From positions 61,260,049 to 61,324,048 of the forward strand of contig NC_092560.1 of the NCBI RefSeq assembly GCF_037038585.1: a stretch of 64,000 bases of DNA. The letters run 5' to 3'. Each line of letters begins with the position of its first letter. Positions within the stretch are counted from its first letter, which is position 1. The stretch is from Patagioenas fasciata. Lineage: Eukaryota > Chordata > Aves > Columbiformes > Columbidae. Made by a program: the position numbers and the translations under genes. This document shows, piece after piece, positions 38,870 through 50,718 of this stretch. The notes beneath the pieces were generated by a model. That model was not told the DNA's origin, did no database searches, and saw only the letters and a program-made list of their open reading frames with translations.

Positions 38870-39620
38870 AGCCATACTCAGGTATGAGCAGTTTTTCACT
38901 GAACAAAGGCATCAAGTTCCACAAGAGCCTCTTCAAGGTATCTCCTAATCAAAAATTCATTAATAACTTGAATTAAGGAATTGAAAATATGATTATAAAA
39001 GTTGCAGGCAATATGAAACTTGGAATAATTGCAAGTATTTTGGAGGACTGAATAAGAACTCAAAATGACATTGACATAATAGAGAAATTATAAAATAAAA
39101 CTGGCTGTGTAGGAAGTACAGTGTTTAATTAGGAGTAATCAAATTTACAACTATAGAATGAGGAATGCTTACTTATATTTTCTTCCATGTATCCGAGGGT
39201 GGTGGATCACAAATGAAGCATGAATCAGCATTATGTATTAACACTATTATGGCCGTTCTGTGGGCATAAGCATCAGGAATATTCAAAGGTTTAGAAAACC
39301 TGAAAGTTTTAAAGAAAATATTGAAAAAACAGGCTTGTTTAGAGAGCAAAAATTGGTAGTAGGTAGGTGTCATAATAATTCCTGAATATGTAGAAAGCTT
39401 CTTCAAGGAAAAAAAAAAAAAAAAAAGAAAAGTATCTTTTTTGTGTTAGTTTACTGTTTTAACAGGAATTAATGGGCTTAAATTACAACAAGCCCATTTA
39501 CATTGGACACTAGAAAAACTTTGAAATGTAGATAGTGGAACAGGTTACCCAGGTGGTCACTGAATTTCATGTTTTAAAGATGCCTGAGAACAATCATCTG
39601 TCAAAAATAGCTTTCCTGAC
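38870..39620 (+). mobile_element. Ancient CR1/L3-like LINE relic, plus strand
   Basis: TTCATTAATAACTTGAATTA, then GTTGCAGGCAATATGAAACT and TTTTGGAGGACTGAATAAGA correspond to the reverse-transcriptase region downstream of the catalytic FADD box, decayed in all frames. Later, ATTAATGGGCTTAAATTACA and GGAACAGGTTACCCAGGTGG correspond to the 3' region. An A18 tract at 39409-39426 interrupts it. The middle is poorly recognisable. Confidence 0.65.
39409..39426 (+). repeat. Poly-A tract (A18)
   Basis: Uninterrupted A run inside the old CR1 relic, followed by GAAAAG. Possibly simple expansion. Confidence 0.9.
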
Positions 39621-42600
39621 TAGGGCCAGTGGAGTACCCACAGTGGTCTGGCATCCTTTCAGTCATATTGTCTATGATTACACATGAGCTCTTATCTGCA
39701 ATCCTGCAGCACTTGAAGAATATGAAACTTTACAGAGTCAATCTTGAGAGCCCTTGGAAATTATTTTTTTTATGGTACCAGTATAGAGCTCAGTCATGTC
39801 CTGTGACTGTACCACATGAACCTTGAGGAAAACACAGGTTTTTTTGTGCCCTCAAAGAAGTCAGTTTCATTAGATGGTTAAAATCCTGCAGTTTTAAGCT
39901 TCATTCTGTATGCCTCAATTTCTTTTTTTTGTGCATTTCTGTTGAATTTATTAATGACTCAAGAATAATCAAATACATATTTTTAACCCTTACATCAAAG
40001 GCATTTGATTTAAATCTAATGTATTTCAAAGTTCTGAAAAGTCCTTATGATTTCTGCTTGTAGATCCATATCAGATGAGTTGGTGCTCTCATGCTGACCT
40101 TTGAAATTTGTATCTACATCACTGATATGTATGCAAAGACTCCTATTGCCTTCAGTAGATTTCTATCAAACTCATGGGAGGATCTTCTCCTGAGAAAATC
40201 TGTAAATAATACTGAATAATTTTCAATCTCTACAAAAGCTGGTTTTGTGTCCGTAACTACCATGTAACTCCAGTGAAGTTTCTGGGGTGTACAGAGGTAG
40301 ATAAGTACCAAATTAGGTCCCTGTTACCCAAGGAGTGATAGATCAAGACAATTAAATTCATTTGGAAGAAAAACAGCCATTAAAATGTCCCCTTCTCTCC
40401 CCTAAAAACTGCAGAGGTTAGAATATGCAAAACTATACATTTTTCAACTTCCAAATAGACAAAACATGCTCAGTGAGAATAAATACAGGAACGTTGGTGA
40501 TGAAATCAAACATTTGGCTACATTTGGCTCCAGTTAAGTAGTGTAATGTGTAACTAGGTATTATCAAGCTAATTCCTGTGGATATAATGTAAATGTAGTA
40601 ACATTTCTCCTCCTGACCACCTTTCAACTGCCCCACTGGGGATACAGCAGTGTGAGCTTGCAAACGAACTTTACCAGGAAAAAGCTACTATATTTTCATG
40701 AATTATATGTCTACTGCTGTTACTTTAACTTAGATATTGTCCTAAAGAGCATTATATCTCCCATCATTCAAGTGCAAAAGACTTTAAATGGGCTAATTCA
40801 ACTCAAGTTTCTTATTTAAGCATTCTTCTCCTTCAGCTGCAAGTGTAATAATCAATTGAATGGTCTAATATGGTGTTACTGTTACAAGGATAATATGCCA
40901 AAATATAACTCGGTTTAATCAATTTCACCATAAAAAATAATAATGACCCATGTTACACCAGTATCATTTTGTTGTTTTGGTTGACTCCTGTTGGAAATGG
41001 ACCCAGCCTGGTTTTACTGGTGTGACAGTTCAGGTTACAGCAATTATTTTTGTAGAAAGAATTATCTCAATTCTTCTAATTACTTTTTGGTATGGAAAAT
41101 TAAACAAACAACCAAAAACCACTACATGTCACTCATGGATGATATAGCAGTGTTCACAACACATTCTTACCCTTTAATAGCTTGTCACCCACATTACATA
41201 AGGCACTCCACTTAAGTCTGTTTGATTTTGAGTACAAATACTGTAGGATGTGTCCCATAGGAGAGGAGTATTAAAGACCACTGCTCTGTATTAATGTGCT
41301 TGCAGAAAATCAAGAAAACAACTTCGCCTTTTCTTTGCTGTGAAAATGAGAAACATTTTAAGAATAGTACAAGCATATGCATTATCAGCCTTGGCTGGCA
41401 TGGACTCACTGATCTGCTTGTATCAAGGGCATGACACCAGTATATATGAGTTGACTATCAAGACCTAGGAGACCTCACAACTTTTCTTGACATTACAGAG
41501 TATAATTCTCTTCACCTTTTATATGGAAAATTTTATCTGGCTTCTTTGCAACACTAGAAAAGTCTACCTTAAAACTTGGTCATGGATCTCAACTGACTTT
41601 TTCCCCGCATTTTCTGGGTCTTGCTAGGTTACAGAGTTCCCATGAGTTACAGCTCCTCCTATTTCCACCTAAGCACTTTGTGCTAATTCCACAGCTAGCC
41701 TTACATTTAAGTAACTAACGTGAACTGTGGGTAGAGTTTTCATTTAGATAACTGGCCATATCTTTTCTGCTTGGCAGTAGTTAGACACCTCCAGATATCA
41801 GAGGGGCCTTTGGTGCTACTGAGTTGGATACTACTGATGATGGACTAAGCTGATTTTGGAACCATTGTTCCTACTCCCTCACAGGTAGCAGAATTGCAGT
41901 GCTGTATGTAATTGCACATTCATGCTGTGTGTTCAAGTCTCGGTTTCCAGCCTGAGAGGCCATTGGTGTAGAATTGTTCTCACATGGCTGTAAGAAGCTT
42001 GGTGGATATGCAGATCATTCACAGCATAGATGAAGTTTTCATAGTTCTTATGTGCAAACCCGTTCTTACCACTGCTGATTTTTCATGCTGCCATTGAGAA
42101 TCTTACCATAAAAATCTTACACTAGAAGACTCTATCAGCTTTTTCTTTTTTTAATAATAGATGATAATTTGTGTCTGTCAACAATTATATTTGCCTTTTG
42201 ACATCGATTTTTAAAGAAAATAATGCTCCACTTTCAGCTCTTTATAAGTTTGGACAATAAACTTTATTTTTAATATTATTATTTCTGGTTTAATATGACA
42301 CTTTTAATGAAGGGCTTTACTAGATCCTAGACGTACTCTTGTTTATCCTGCAGTTGTCACTGAAGTCTTACTCATATGCAATGACTATAGACCTTATAGC
42401 TGTAGCCAACCTAATGCTTTTTGGTAAGTAAACACAAAACCTCTGCTAATTGCACTGGAGTTTATATAACTTCATATCAGAATTTATGTAGTTTATATAA
42501 GTATAGAATTCTATGTATATTTTAAAATGCATTCAGGAAAGGCTACCTCTTCTTTCTTGACAATAAAATGAGGTCTTTCATGTTAAATTGCCTAGTTTGA

Positions 42601-44106
42601 TGTTCTCTTTCTTCTTCACACATGTTAACTGTATCACCAGTTTACTCCCAATAAAAATCAGCTATTACTTCTTAGTATTTGACTCACAGCTGCTGTCCAG
42701 CTAACATCAAGTCATCTACTTCTAGTTACAGAACAAGCAACACCCTCACTCCTGAGTTGCTTAGGCCAGTCTAATGGCTGTATCGAATGGCTTTTTCATT
42801 GTATTTAGAGCAGCCATTAAAAACAACAAAAAAAAAAGTACAATGAAAGAACTTCCTCCTAATCTCCTCTGCACACTAAAGTCTACATGGTTCCACAGTG
42901 AACAGACTGCATTCAGTTTCCAGGGACAGAAAATCAGCATTTCCAGAAAAAGCACTGAATACCATGTTACACTGTTGGCTTCAGTTGACATGTGGTTACC
43001 ATAAAGAATTTTTAACTAAATGAAAAAACATATTAATTTTCCAGTACTACCCTGCTCAGACAAAAAGCATCAAACATATTTAGCAGGATGTTATTGCAGA
43101 TTCTTTTTTTAAGCAGGTAGCTACTCATCAATGTTTTTCCAGCTGATTTACTCATCACTTTATTTCTTGGATCAGTTTAGGGTGTTGTTTACAATTTCTT
43201 GTCGCTTTTATCCCTCTTGTAATTTCCCCATTACCAACCACTGACTTAGATGGGCTGTTGTTCTGACTACATTAATGTCATTAAAAATGTTGGAGCCAGG
43301 CATACTACCTGGATAAAGTTATTTGGCTGAGGTCATATTTATGCTGTATTAAGACATGATGCCCAAAAACATAGCCTTCCAGTCACTCTAGTAATAGCCA
43401 AAAAGGGGTCTCTGAAGTCGCTGTTTAAATTGTACTGACTTCTACTATTCTCAAATCAGTGTGCGCTTGGGCAGAAAACATTGAGATTAAAAGCTCTCTC
43501 TCCCACTATTGGCCTGTTGAGCCATCCAGTGTCACAGAAAGAGTTTGTTTTAAAGAAAAAAAAAAAAAAAAAAGTTAATTGTATTTATTACAAACAGAGC
43601 AAAATGTTTCTGATATCTGAAAGACAAAGATAACATGGCCTTTAGGGTTAGTCTTACTATATCCCAAAATGTCAACATGCTAGCCAAAAGTGAATTTATC
43701 AGCTCAGTGCAGCCAAGAGACTTAGTTTATCTAAATGCCCTACAAGGAATAAATAGGTTACCACTGTTTTTGAAGATTGGGGTAAATTTTAACATTCTAT
43801 TGACATATGCTATAGATTTAATTTAATGCTGTGGTTCAGATGTCTCTTGTGATAAATTTTAGTAAAATCTATGTGAAGAAGAATGAAGTTGTTTCAGTAT
43901 TTATGGGGTTTAAAATATAGGGTTAGCAAAGAAAACATGTTAATAGAAACAATGTTTGTGTATATTCTTGCAATGGTTTAGAGAAGAATTTTCCTAAACT
44001 TTGTTGATCCGTTGGTTCCAAATAGTAGAAGTTTGGTGTTTTTCAGGTTTATTGCCTTTTCTGTAGTGAGAAAATCCTCTAATGATGTGATTAAATAGCT
44101 CAAATT
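39621..44106. other. Last part of intron 1, unique AT-rich
   Basis: Holds an A18 tract at 43556-43573 and no recognised mobile element. This segment immediately precedes exon 2 and would be a natural place to look for conserved sequence, but none could be identified by eye. Confidence 0.5.
43556..43573 (+). repeat. Poly-A tract (A18)
   Basis: Uninterrupted A run 540 bases before FGF10 exon 2. Confidence 0.9.
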
Positions 44107-44117
44107 TTGTTTTTCAG

Positions 44118-44221
44118 GCATATTGGAGATAACGTCTGTAGAAATTGGAGTCGTGGCAGTTAAGTCCATTAAGAGCAACTATTACTTAGCCATGAACAAG
44201 AAAGGAAAAGTCTACGGCTCT
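44118..44221 (+). CDS. FGF10: FGF10 exon 2 (fibroblast growth factor 10, middle coding exon)
   Basis: FGF10 is a secreted, heparan-sulfate-binding paracrine growth factor. It signals from mesenchyme to epithelium mainly through FGFR2b, and limb and lung buds depend on it. This exon opens after the acceptor TTGTTTTTCAG with two bases of a split codon. It then reads [20 protein letters not shown] and [14 protein letters not shown], and ends at the consensus donor TCT|GTAAGT. Its 104 bp length and phases (1 in, 0 out) match the conserved middle exon of FGF genes. The residues are central strands of the beta-trefoil. In human numbering they are about 110-143 and include K137 and G138, sites of known human FGF10 disease mutations, both conserved here. 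The close paralogue FGF7 is unlikely because it differs at several of these residues (IMEIRTV-type start); FGF10 fits throughout. No frameshift or stop is seen. Confidence 0.97.
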
Positions 44222-44759
44222 GTAAGTATTCTTTCACCTTCCAAACAGGTTGCAGTAATCAGCACAGCTCCCTTTTTTACCCACTGAAAACCCCACTTGT
44301 CTGTGTATTACTACTAATTAGAGCTCAAATAAGCTCTTCATCAAAATTTCATCCTCTGGTAAACCAGCAGCCCCCTTCACCACAAGCCCTCTTTTGTTTG
44401 TTAAGCTTATAACATACCAAAGCAGCTGCTGAGATTTCTTATGTTTACTGCTTCAGGCAGCTTTCTTATTAAGTCGTGATCTATGGAGAAGGTCCTACAA
44501 AATATAATATTTAAGGCTGGTTTTGCCTGTTTTTCTACAGTAAGGTCACATTTATCAGTAGTTGGGGGAAAAAGGGGAGTGGAATAAAGTGTATCTGAAA
44601 TGTTGAAAACTTCAGCTGATGGAGCAGACACATCATATTATCAAACTACAACTTCCAGAAAGATTTCTAGAGTAGCCAGCTTTAAATTGATTGTATTAAT
44701 TGATACACAAGTTTATGGGCAGCACAGAGAAATATATTTTTATGTATCAGCAGATAGAT

Positions 44760-44855
44760 AATCACAGAATATAAGGTTGGAAGGGACATAAGGATCATCT
44801 GGTCCAACCTTTTTTGGCAAAAGCATGATCTGGACAAGGCAGCCCAGCATAAACA
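44760..44855 (-). mobile_element. CR1 3' end fragment
   Basis: AATCACAGAATATAAGGTTG followed by AAGGATCATCTGGTCCAACC is the reversed CR1 tail with a partly decayed octamer. Short, in FGF10 intron 2. Confidence 0.8.
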
Positions 44856-47721
44856 TTGACTGGGCAGAATTTGGGTATCATTTGAAATTTGTCTGTATAC
44901 ATTCTATTCATATTTGTGAACATTTAGCATTATTGATACATTCAGGGCGGGGGGGGGAAGTAACTATCCAAATATTTGTAATATGAAGTAATTCGATCTA
45001 TAAATCTGACTACTAATCTCAAGTGGACCCTCACATATCTACATGGTTACATAAACACCAGATTGTTCTGATATTACATCTGGTTTGATTTATGATTTTG
45101 CAACATTTTGCCAGTTCCAGTGAGTTTGAGCCCACATAAAGGTAAACTTATTCAAGTCATCTGCAAGGGTTACAAGCCAGTCTTCAGATTTTGCTCAGTA
45201 TTCAGAACATCCATGGGGTTTAATGAGAGCAAGTCACAGATAAGTACTGGGGCTGTGTTTATCCTCAGGCAATGCAGCTAAGCCTCCTGCCTCTGCTGAA
45301 AATAACAAAGTAATGCCAGTCTCAACTGAGACTAGAGGGGCTTGAAGTCATTTGACCCTCTTTTTTAAGGAAGTGTTTCTATGTAGTGGGTTTACTTCAT
45401 ACAAACATTAAAAACTGTCCTTCCTCATCTGCACTGTTTCAAGTCAGTCCTTGTCCGAAAGGTTACCTCCAACTTTCTAAGCTCCTGGACAGTGTTGAAG
45501 AGTCACGTTAAGGAAAGACCAGAACAGAGAAATGTTTCTTAAACTCTTGTAAATGTGCATTTTAATTTCTAGAAGTACATTGGTCAGAAATACAGGAAAA
45601 GTAGTGCTCAGTCCTGCACCAAAGACAGATCTAAGGGTATCCTGACCTGCTGACAGTGTCACCATTTGTCAGTTAAAGTACAGTCATTGATCATGGGTAT
45701 GCTTCTGTACATATATGAAGGTGTTAGCATAACTCACTATCTTCAGTTCACACATCTCAGTTTATGACATTTAATTTAGTCATTTTTGATCATTCATCCC
45801 ACAGTCTGAGAAAGTTTTCTTACCCAAGTTGTTTAGCTGCAGCTGGTGTGGTGAGAATCCATCCCAACCCTATACACACAAAATAAGTCAAAGCAGCTTT
45901 CATGTACCATAGGTGGAAACTGCTGCCATAAGATTCAGTAATTCATAGTGTATTAGACATAGTGTTGACAGGAGGATACGAATGTGGAAAGCTTTTTTTT
46001 TAATTCCAGCTGAGGTAGTTTTTCAATATTCACATCATAAAATCAAAACGTAATGACTTATCAAAATCCATTCCATAATACTTCAGAGATTTCAAGAATG
46101 CTTCTGTTATTATTTTTCCCATCCTCCCAAGACCTGCAGTTAGACTCATATTACTACAGCATGGCAGCTTGCAGATGGATATGAAAAACAGAACCAATAA
46201 AAATTGTAAAAACACTCTTAAGCATTTGCACAATAGACACTGGTGCAGGGTTATGCTGAAATTTGTTTGAAATGAGCAAGGCAGTCTTGGCCTAACACTC
46301 AAACACCTGCCAATAAGACTTCTTAACCACATCACACCGTTCTCTGTTCTCTCTGTGTTATCTAATAATAGAGATAAAAGTTTGGATTTGAGTACAATTC
46401 AGCTTCTGAGAAAATTTTATGTCTCTGACATCTACATTTGACTGAATTTGGTTGGAATAAGGAAGCAAAAGAAGACTCATCATTTGGTTTCTTTAATAAA
46501 ACAAGGTGCTAGCAGATAGAAGTTACTGCCGTATAGAACTGTGATTGGTGAACACCTGCCTTTTTCATATCTTGACGCCTGAGGTGGTATATTACAGCAG
46601 ATAAATGTTAAATTATCTATATGTAGCTTTGTGAATACAGACAGTATCAAGGGTTGTTTTGTAGAGTCTTCTCTTGATAGTGCCCTCCGCAGCAGTCATT
46701 GTTCTAACTAACTACTAATTTCAAAGTCAAAGAGCACTTTGGGAGCCAAACTGAGTTTGAATATGCACAATTCTGTTGCAAAGACATAAACATATGTCCT
46801 ACAGTCTCAACAACAACTAGGTAAAACATTAATTATAGACCCAAGAATTCTTACTTTATTAAAGTACTGAACATTAGCTAGTTTAATAATTCTAATTTAA
46901 ATTAATAGAAATGAAAAATAAATATTTTAATAGCCTTATGTCTTTTTTATTAATGTGGATACTTTCTTTATCTCTACTAGCAGAATATCTAAGGATTTTG
47001 ATGATAACAAAAGATAAAACATGCCTGAAATTTTTATCTGTACCATGAAAATTGTTTTGTTATGCAGACATATTTCATGTCTTGTTTATAGACACGTTAA
47101 AAATGCCACATGTAGTTAGTATATCATACTCTGAGATTCTGACATGCTTCTGCCTGAGCTGTGAAGTAGCATCTTATTTTCTGAAATGCAGAAACAACAA
47201 AATGCTATTTTTTTGGTTGTAATTTAAGTGTGTTGCAAATTCCCCACTTTCAAAAGTCTTCTAAATGGATTAGATATAACTTCATAAAACTGGGGGGGTT
47301 TATATCTAGGAAGTACTTGTTCATGAAAACAAAGTATTCTTGGCTTCGTTATAGAGAAGCAGATCTGTATAAAAGTGCATTTAACATTATTGACAAAAAT
47401 AGTCTCCCCCTATATGCTTGCACATGCCTGTATTTTTTATTCTTTCTGACAAATTGACAACTGATTGTCTTTTAGAAACAGAAAACCTTAATCGCTTGTA
47501 TCATGCACAAAATTGCTTTCAGGTTTATTTGGTAAATCAGATATAGGATCATACATGATTAAGGTGACATGAGGCCTTCTCCTTGGTTGGTGTAAATCCC
47601 CTGTGCTGGTTCACACCAGCAAAGCAATGCTCTCTGCTTCTTTGGGGAACCTTCCTGCAACTGGGGAGCTCTGTGGCCCCCCACACAGTCCCACACCCAC
47701 CTTGTCTTTCTCCTGCAAAAA

Positions 47722-48150
47722 GGTAAGCTGATGAAGGGTCTAAAGCACGAGTCTTATGAGGAGCAGCTGAGTGACCTGGAGGGGTTTAGCATTGAGAAAA
47801 GAAGGCTGAGGGGAGACTTCTGGCTCTCTACAGTCACCTGAAAGAAAGTTGTAATAGGGATAGGGCGGGTTGTTCTCCCAAGTAACAAGTGATAGAACAA
47901 GAGGAAATGACCTCAAGTTGTGCCAGGGGAGGTTTAGACTGGATATTGGGAACAATTTCTTCCCAAAAGGAGTTGTCAGGCACTGGAACAGGCTGTCCAA
48001 GACAGTGGTGGAGTCACCATCCCTGGAGGGGTTTAACAGATGCGGAGATGATGTTCTTAGGTGACAGTAATTTAGCGACAGTGTTGGGTCAACAGTTGGA
48101 CTCGATGATCAGGAGGGTCTCTTCCAACCAAAATGATTCTTTTGTTCTAG
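47722..48150 (+). mobile_element. CR1 LINE, 5'-truncated
   Basis: GATGAAGGGTCTAAAGCACG, then GAGGAGCAGCTGAGTGACCT, GGAGGTTTAGACTGGATATT and GGACTCGATGATCAGGAGGG are successive CR1 3' blocks. The tail octamers are decayed to GATTCTTTTGTTCTAGGA. It lies in intron 2 in sense with FGF10, 0.6 kb before exon 3. Confidence 0.93.
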
Positions 48151-48755
48151 GATCATTTTTAGGCTAAGACTCTCTTCAGGTCAGCAAAGTAAACAGGCTT
48201 CACATCCATTGTAACAGCAGCATAGCAGTGATTTGCACCAATTCAAAAAAGGACATTTCATGGCCAGTGTAGTGCAAAGGATCTTACTTTAAGTAAGAAG
48301 TAGGCATATGTTTAACATATGGTATCAATAATCTGGTTCAAGATATTTAAGGGTTGTATTTGCTAAAACTGAAATGTGACGGATGATTCCAAGACTGCTA
48401 CCTCATACTCTGAGTTTATGACTGAGAATTTGGTTTAATATTGTTGCTACATTCCAACACAGAGAAGTATAATTATAGTTGTGAGTGACCTATATAATTT
48501 CACTGCTATAGTAATGCACTGAATAATTGATTATGTCTCTTTTTGGTTTCACTTTTTGTAGTCTAACTGATGTTGTTTTAAATGCTGTGGACACAGTTAA
48601 ACTCTTCTTTAAATACACTGTAGAATCCTAAAACAATGTCACATACAGAACACTGAAATCATCCAAAATATTTTTAGAAACTACCTTCAGTATGTTGCAA
48701 CTCTGAAAGATTATGTTTATTCTGAATTTGAGTATTTCTTTTCTTCTTTTAACAG

Positions 48756-48953
48756 AAGGAGTTTAACAGTGATTGCAAATTGAAGGAAAGAATAGAAGAA
48801 AATGGATATAACACATATGCATCCTTAAATTGGAAGCACAATGGAAGGCAAATGTTTGTGGCCCTGAATGGAAGGGGAGCGACAAAGAGAGGACAGAAAA
48901 CAAGAAGGAAAAACACTTCAGCTCACTTTCTTCCAATGGTAGTAATGTCATAG
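48756..48953 (+). CDS. FGF10: FGF10 exon 3 (C-terminal coding exon with stop)
   Basis: This is the last coding exon of FGF10: 65 codons plus TAG, following the pyrimidine-rich acceptor TTCTTTTCTTCTTTTAACAG in phase 0 with exon 2. It begins [12 protein letters not shown] and continues through [27 protein letters not shown] and the basic heparin-binding stretch [14 protein letters not shown], ending FLPMVVMS. The cysteine in NSDCK corresponds to human C150, which pairs with C106 encoded in exon 1. The isoleucine in KERIEEN corresponds to I156, mutated in human LADD syndrome. The C-terminal length equals the human protein (residues 144-208). GATKRGQ differs from the mammalian GAPRRGQ-type loop, as expected for a bird. 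The exon is intact. Confidence 0.97.
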   Translation, partial: KEFNSDCKLKERIEENGYNTYASLNWKHNGRQMFVALNGRGATKRGQKTRRKNTSAHFLPMVVMS

Positions 48954-50690
48954 ATGAAGGAGCTCTTTTATTGATGCAGTTGAACCAAAGGCTCTTATGT
49001 CAAGATTATTAGGTAATCCTCTTGAAAAGTAGATGCAAAGAAATAGTGCAGACATCTGCTTGTTTGAAAAGGAGCAGGGGAAGCCTTTGAAAGTTTTGTA
49101 CTCATTGCTGGCACACAAAATACTTTTATTTAGTTCAGTGACATATCTTATTATCAGGATACAAGCTGGATCAAATGGCATGGAAGTTATTGCCAGTGTG
49201 AACAATTTTTTCTATCTCTGCAACGGAATTTAGGGGATGTGAGACAATCTGTTGAGTGATCTTCATGGGGAAAGTTATTTATGGAATACTAGCTCATATC
49301 AAAGACCTTGATTGCTCGTTCAAGCCTAATGATCCAATGAACATTTAGACACGCAAGCATTTACTGGAAGCACTTGGGTCATATGCACAAATTATGACAT
49401 TTCTGGAGAAGCCTTGTGGAAGAATGGATAGGATTAAGGAATATAAGCAAAGTAGTGTAAACTGTTCTAACAAAATGAATAGTATGTTTTGCTTGTATGT
49501 TCTAACTTCATTTCTTTTTATTTCTAAGTTATTTATTTAATAGGATGTTAAATATCTTTTTGATTTGAAATGTTTTCCTCATTTGCTTCTTTGTTATTTT
49601 CCCTTTTTCTCAGTACTTCACACAGAGGGGGATAGGTTAAAATATCAAAACCACAGAAGTACTCTGAGAATAGGTATTAGACAAGGCTTTAAAGGCAGAA
49701 TTTAATGTGTATAATCCATTTTTTTTCTAACCTGTCTTGCACTTAAGCAAAAAGACCAAACAAGCAGTGCTTGGATTTATGGTATTGGGTGTCTTTATGT
49801 TTGAGATTTTTTTTACTTATCAGCACTCAAGAACAAACTTCAAGAAATACTTTGTTCAAAGGGTCTTTCTGCTATTTTGAAATTGATAGGAGGGGCCACA
49901 TCTGTACTTGGGTGTCAATGCATCTGTGTGTATATTCATCTGACCTTGATTTCAATTTTTAACTAAGATCTAATGCGTTGCAATCAGCGCAATATTCTGC
50001 AGCAAGCATTGGGCTGGAACCTGGATGTGGACAGCCCTACTAAAGTCACTGAGATTGCAGATGTTAAAATTAAACAGTGTGTAATTCCCAAGTGTAAAAT
50101 TTGGCCTCTAAAAGGTAAGCATGAAGACAACACAGTTCTGCACTCCTTATTCAGTCAATGCACCCATTCAGCACATTGGTCCTTGTTACCAGCTTGTAGA
50201 ATCACGGGCACATAGTGGAAAGTGATACCTATGTAAGGACTGAGGGACAGGAAATCCAAAATCATGCTCGTGCATTTATCAGAGATTATTATTCACGTGT
50301 ATATTATATATGAGAGCCAACAAAAAAGCTGTGCTGGTATCCAGCTTTAGCATGCCTTTTATATCCATCATAGCAACTGAAGGCTCAAAATACATAATAT
50401 CCAGCACATTTTTATGAGGTGTTACTAGTCCCATGGCTTAACTTGAGCAACTGCAGTATAACAAAGTTAAGCATAATATGAAGTCTGTTCAATTAAAGGT
50501 ACATAAGGTTTGCTTTATGTTTTGCTTTACTCTGTAATTTTAGAGAGCTCTGGATAGCTCACCAGTGTATCCATATTGAGATTTTTTTTTGTTAGAGCAG
50601 ATAAATAGAAAACAGTACATCAAACAATTTGTAGCACTGTCTTCACATTGTATTCCACTAAATAAATAAATAAGCCTTTGCAGTGTCTCT
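48954..50690 (+). other. FGF10: FGF10 3' UTR (end inferred)
   Basis: Sequence after the TAG stop. The first canonical AATAAA hexamers are the overlapping pair in the AATAAATAAA run at 50661. Weaker ATTAAA sites occur near 50069 and 50492. The UTR is AT-rich and contains ATTTA-type elements such as the one near 49530, consistent with an unstable growth-factor mRNA. Short open frames in this interval show no family resemblance. The true cleavage site needs transcript evidence and could lie at the later AATAAA at 51076. Confidence 0.55.
50661..50670 (+). promoter_or_regulatory. Candidate FGF10 polyadenylation signal
   Basis: Two overlapping AATAAA hexamers 1.7 kb after the stop codon, followed by a GTGTCTCTAG stretch about 15 bases downstream and then a 22-base A tract at 50697. 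The spacing to a GU-containing element suits a cleavage site near 50680-50697. The A tract is encoded in the genome and would also cause internal oligo-dT priming. Confidence 0.45.
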
Positions 50691-50696
50691 AGTAAG

Positions 50697-50718
50697 AAAA
50701 AAAAAAAAAAAAAAAAAA
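50697..50718 (+). repeat. Poly-A tract (A22)
   Basis: Twenty-two uninterrupted A directly after the candidate FGF10 poly(A) signal region. Confidence 0.95.

Larger units (their letters stand above)
1..44117 (+). other. FGF10: FGF10 intron 1 (3' part, at least 44 kb)
   Basis: Everything before exon 2 is read as intron 1. The first coding exon of FGF10 should encode a signal peptide and a stretch ending in a CPYS- or CPFS-like motif, and should end in phase 1. No open frame of that kind is present on the plus strand, so exon 1 lies upstream of position 1. A very long first intron is normal for vertebrate FGF10. It is AT-rich and interrupted by CR1 relics, two solo LTRs, homopolymer tracts and a few coding-like fragments listed separately. 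Regulatory elements are likely somewhere within it, but motif reading alone cannot place them. Confidence 0.85.
44222..48755 (+). other. FGF10: FGF10 intron 2 (4.5 kb)
   Basis: This GT-AG intron runs between the two coding exons, from donor GTAAGT to acceptor TTTTAACAG. It contains a short CR1 remnant near 44760 on the minus strand and a better-preserved CR1 at 47722-48150 on the plus strand. A short G run sits at about 44948. A relatively GC-rich patch at 47575-47720, just before the CR1, may be more of that element or unrelated. The rest is AT-rich unique sequence with nothing further recognisable. Confidence 0.93.

Noticed and set aside
1..44117. Search for FGF10 exon 1
   Set aside because: No plus-strand frame carries a signal peptide followed by FGF core sequence and a phase-1 donor; exon 1 is outside the window.
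49973..50215. 80-codon frame with an internal AAAG|GTAAGC donor-like site
   Set aside because: Lies in the inferred FGF10 3' UTR, has no family resemblance and no matching acceptor was identified.
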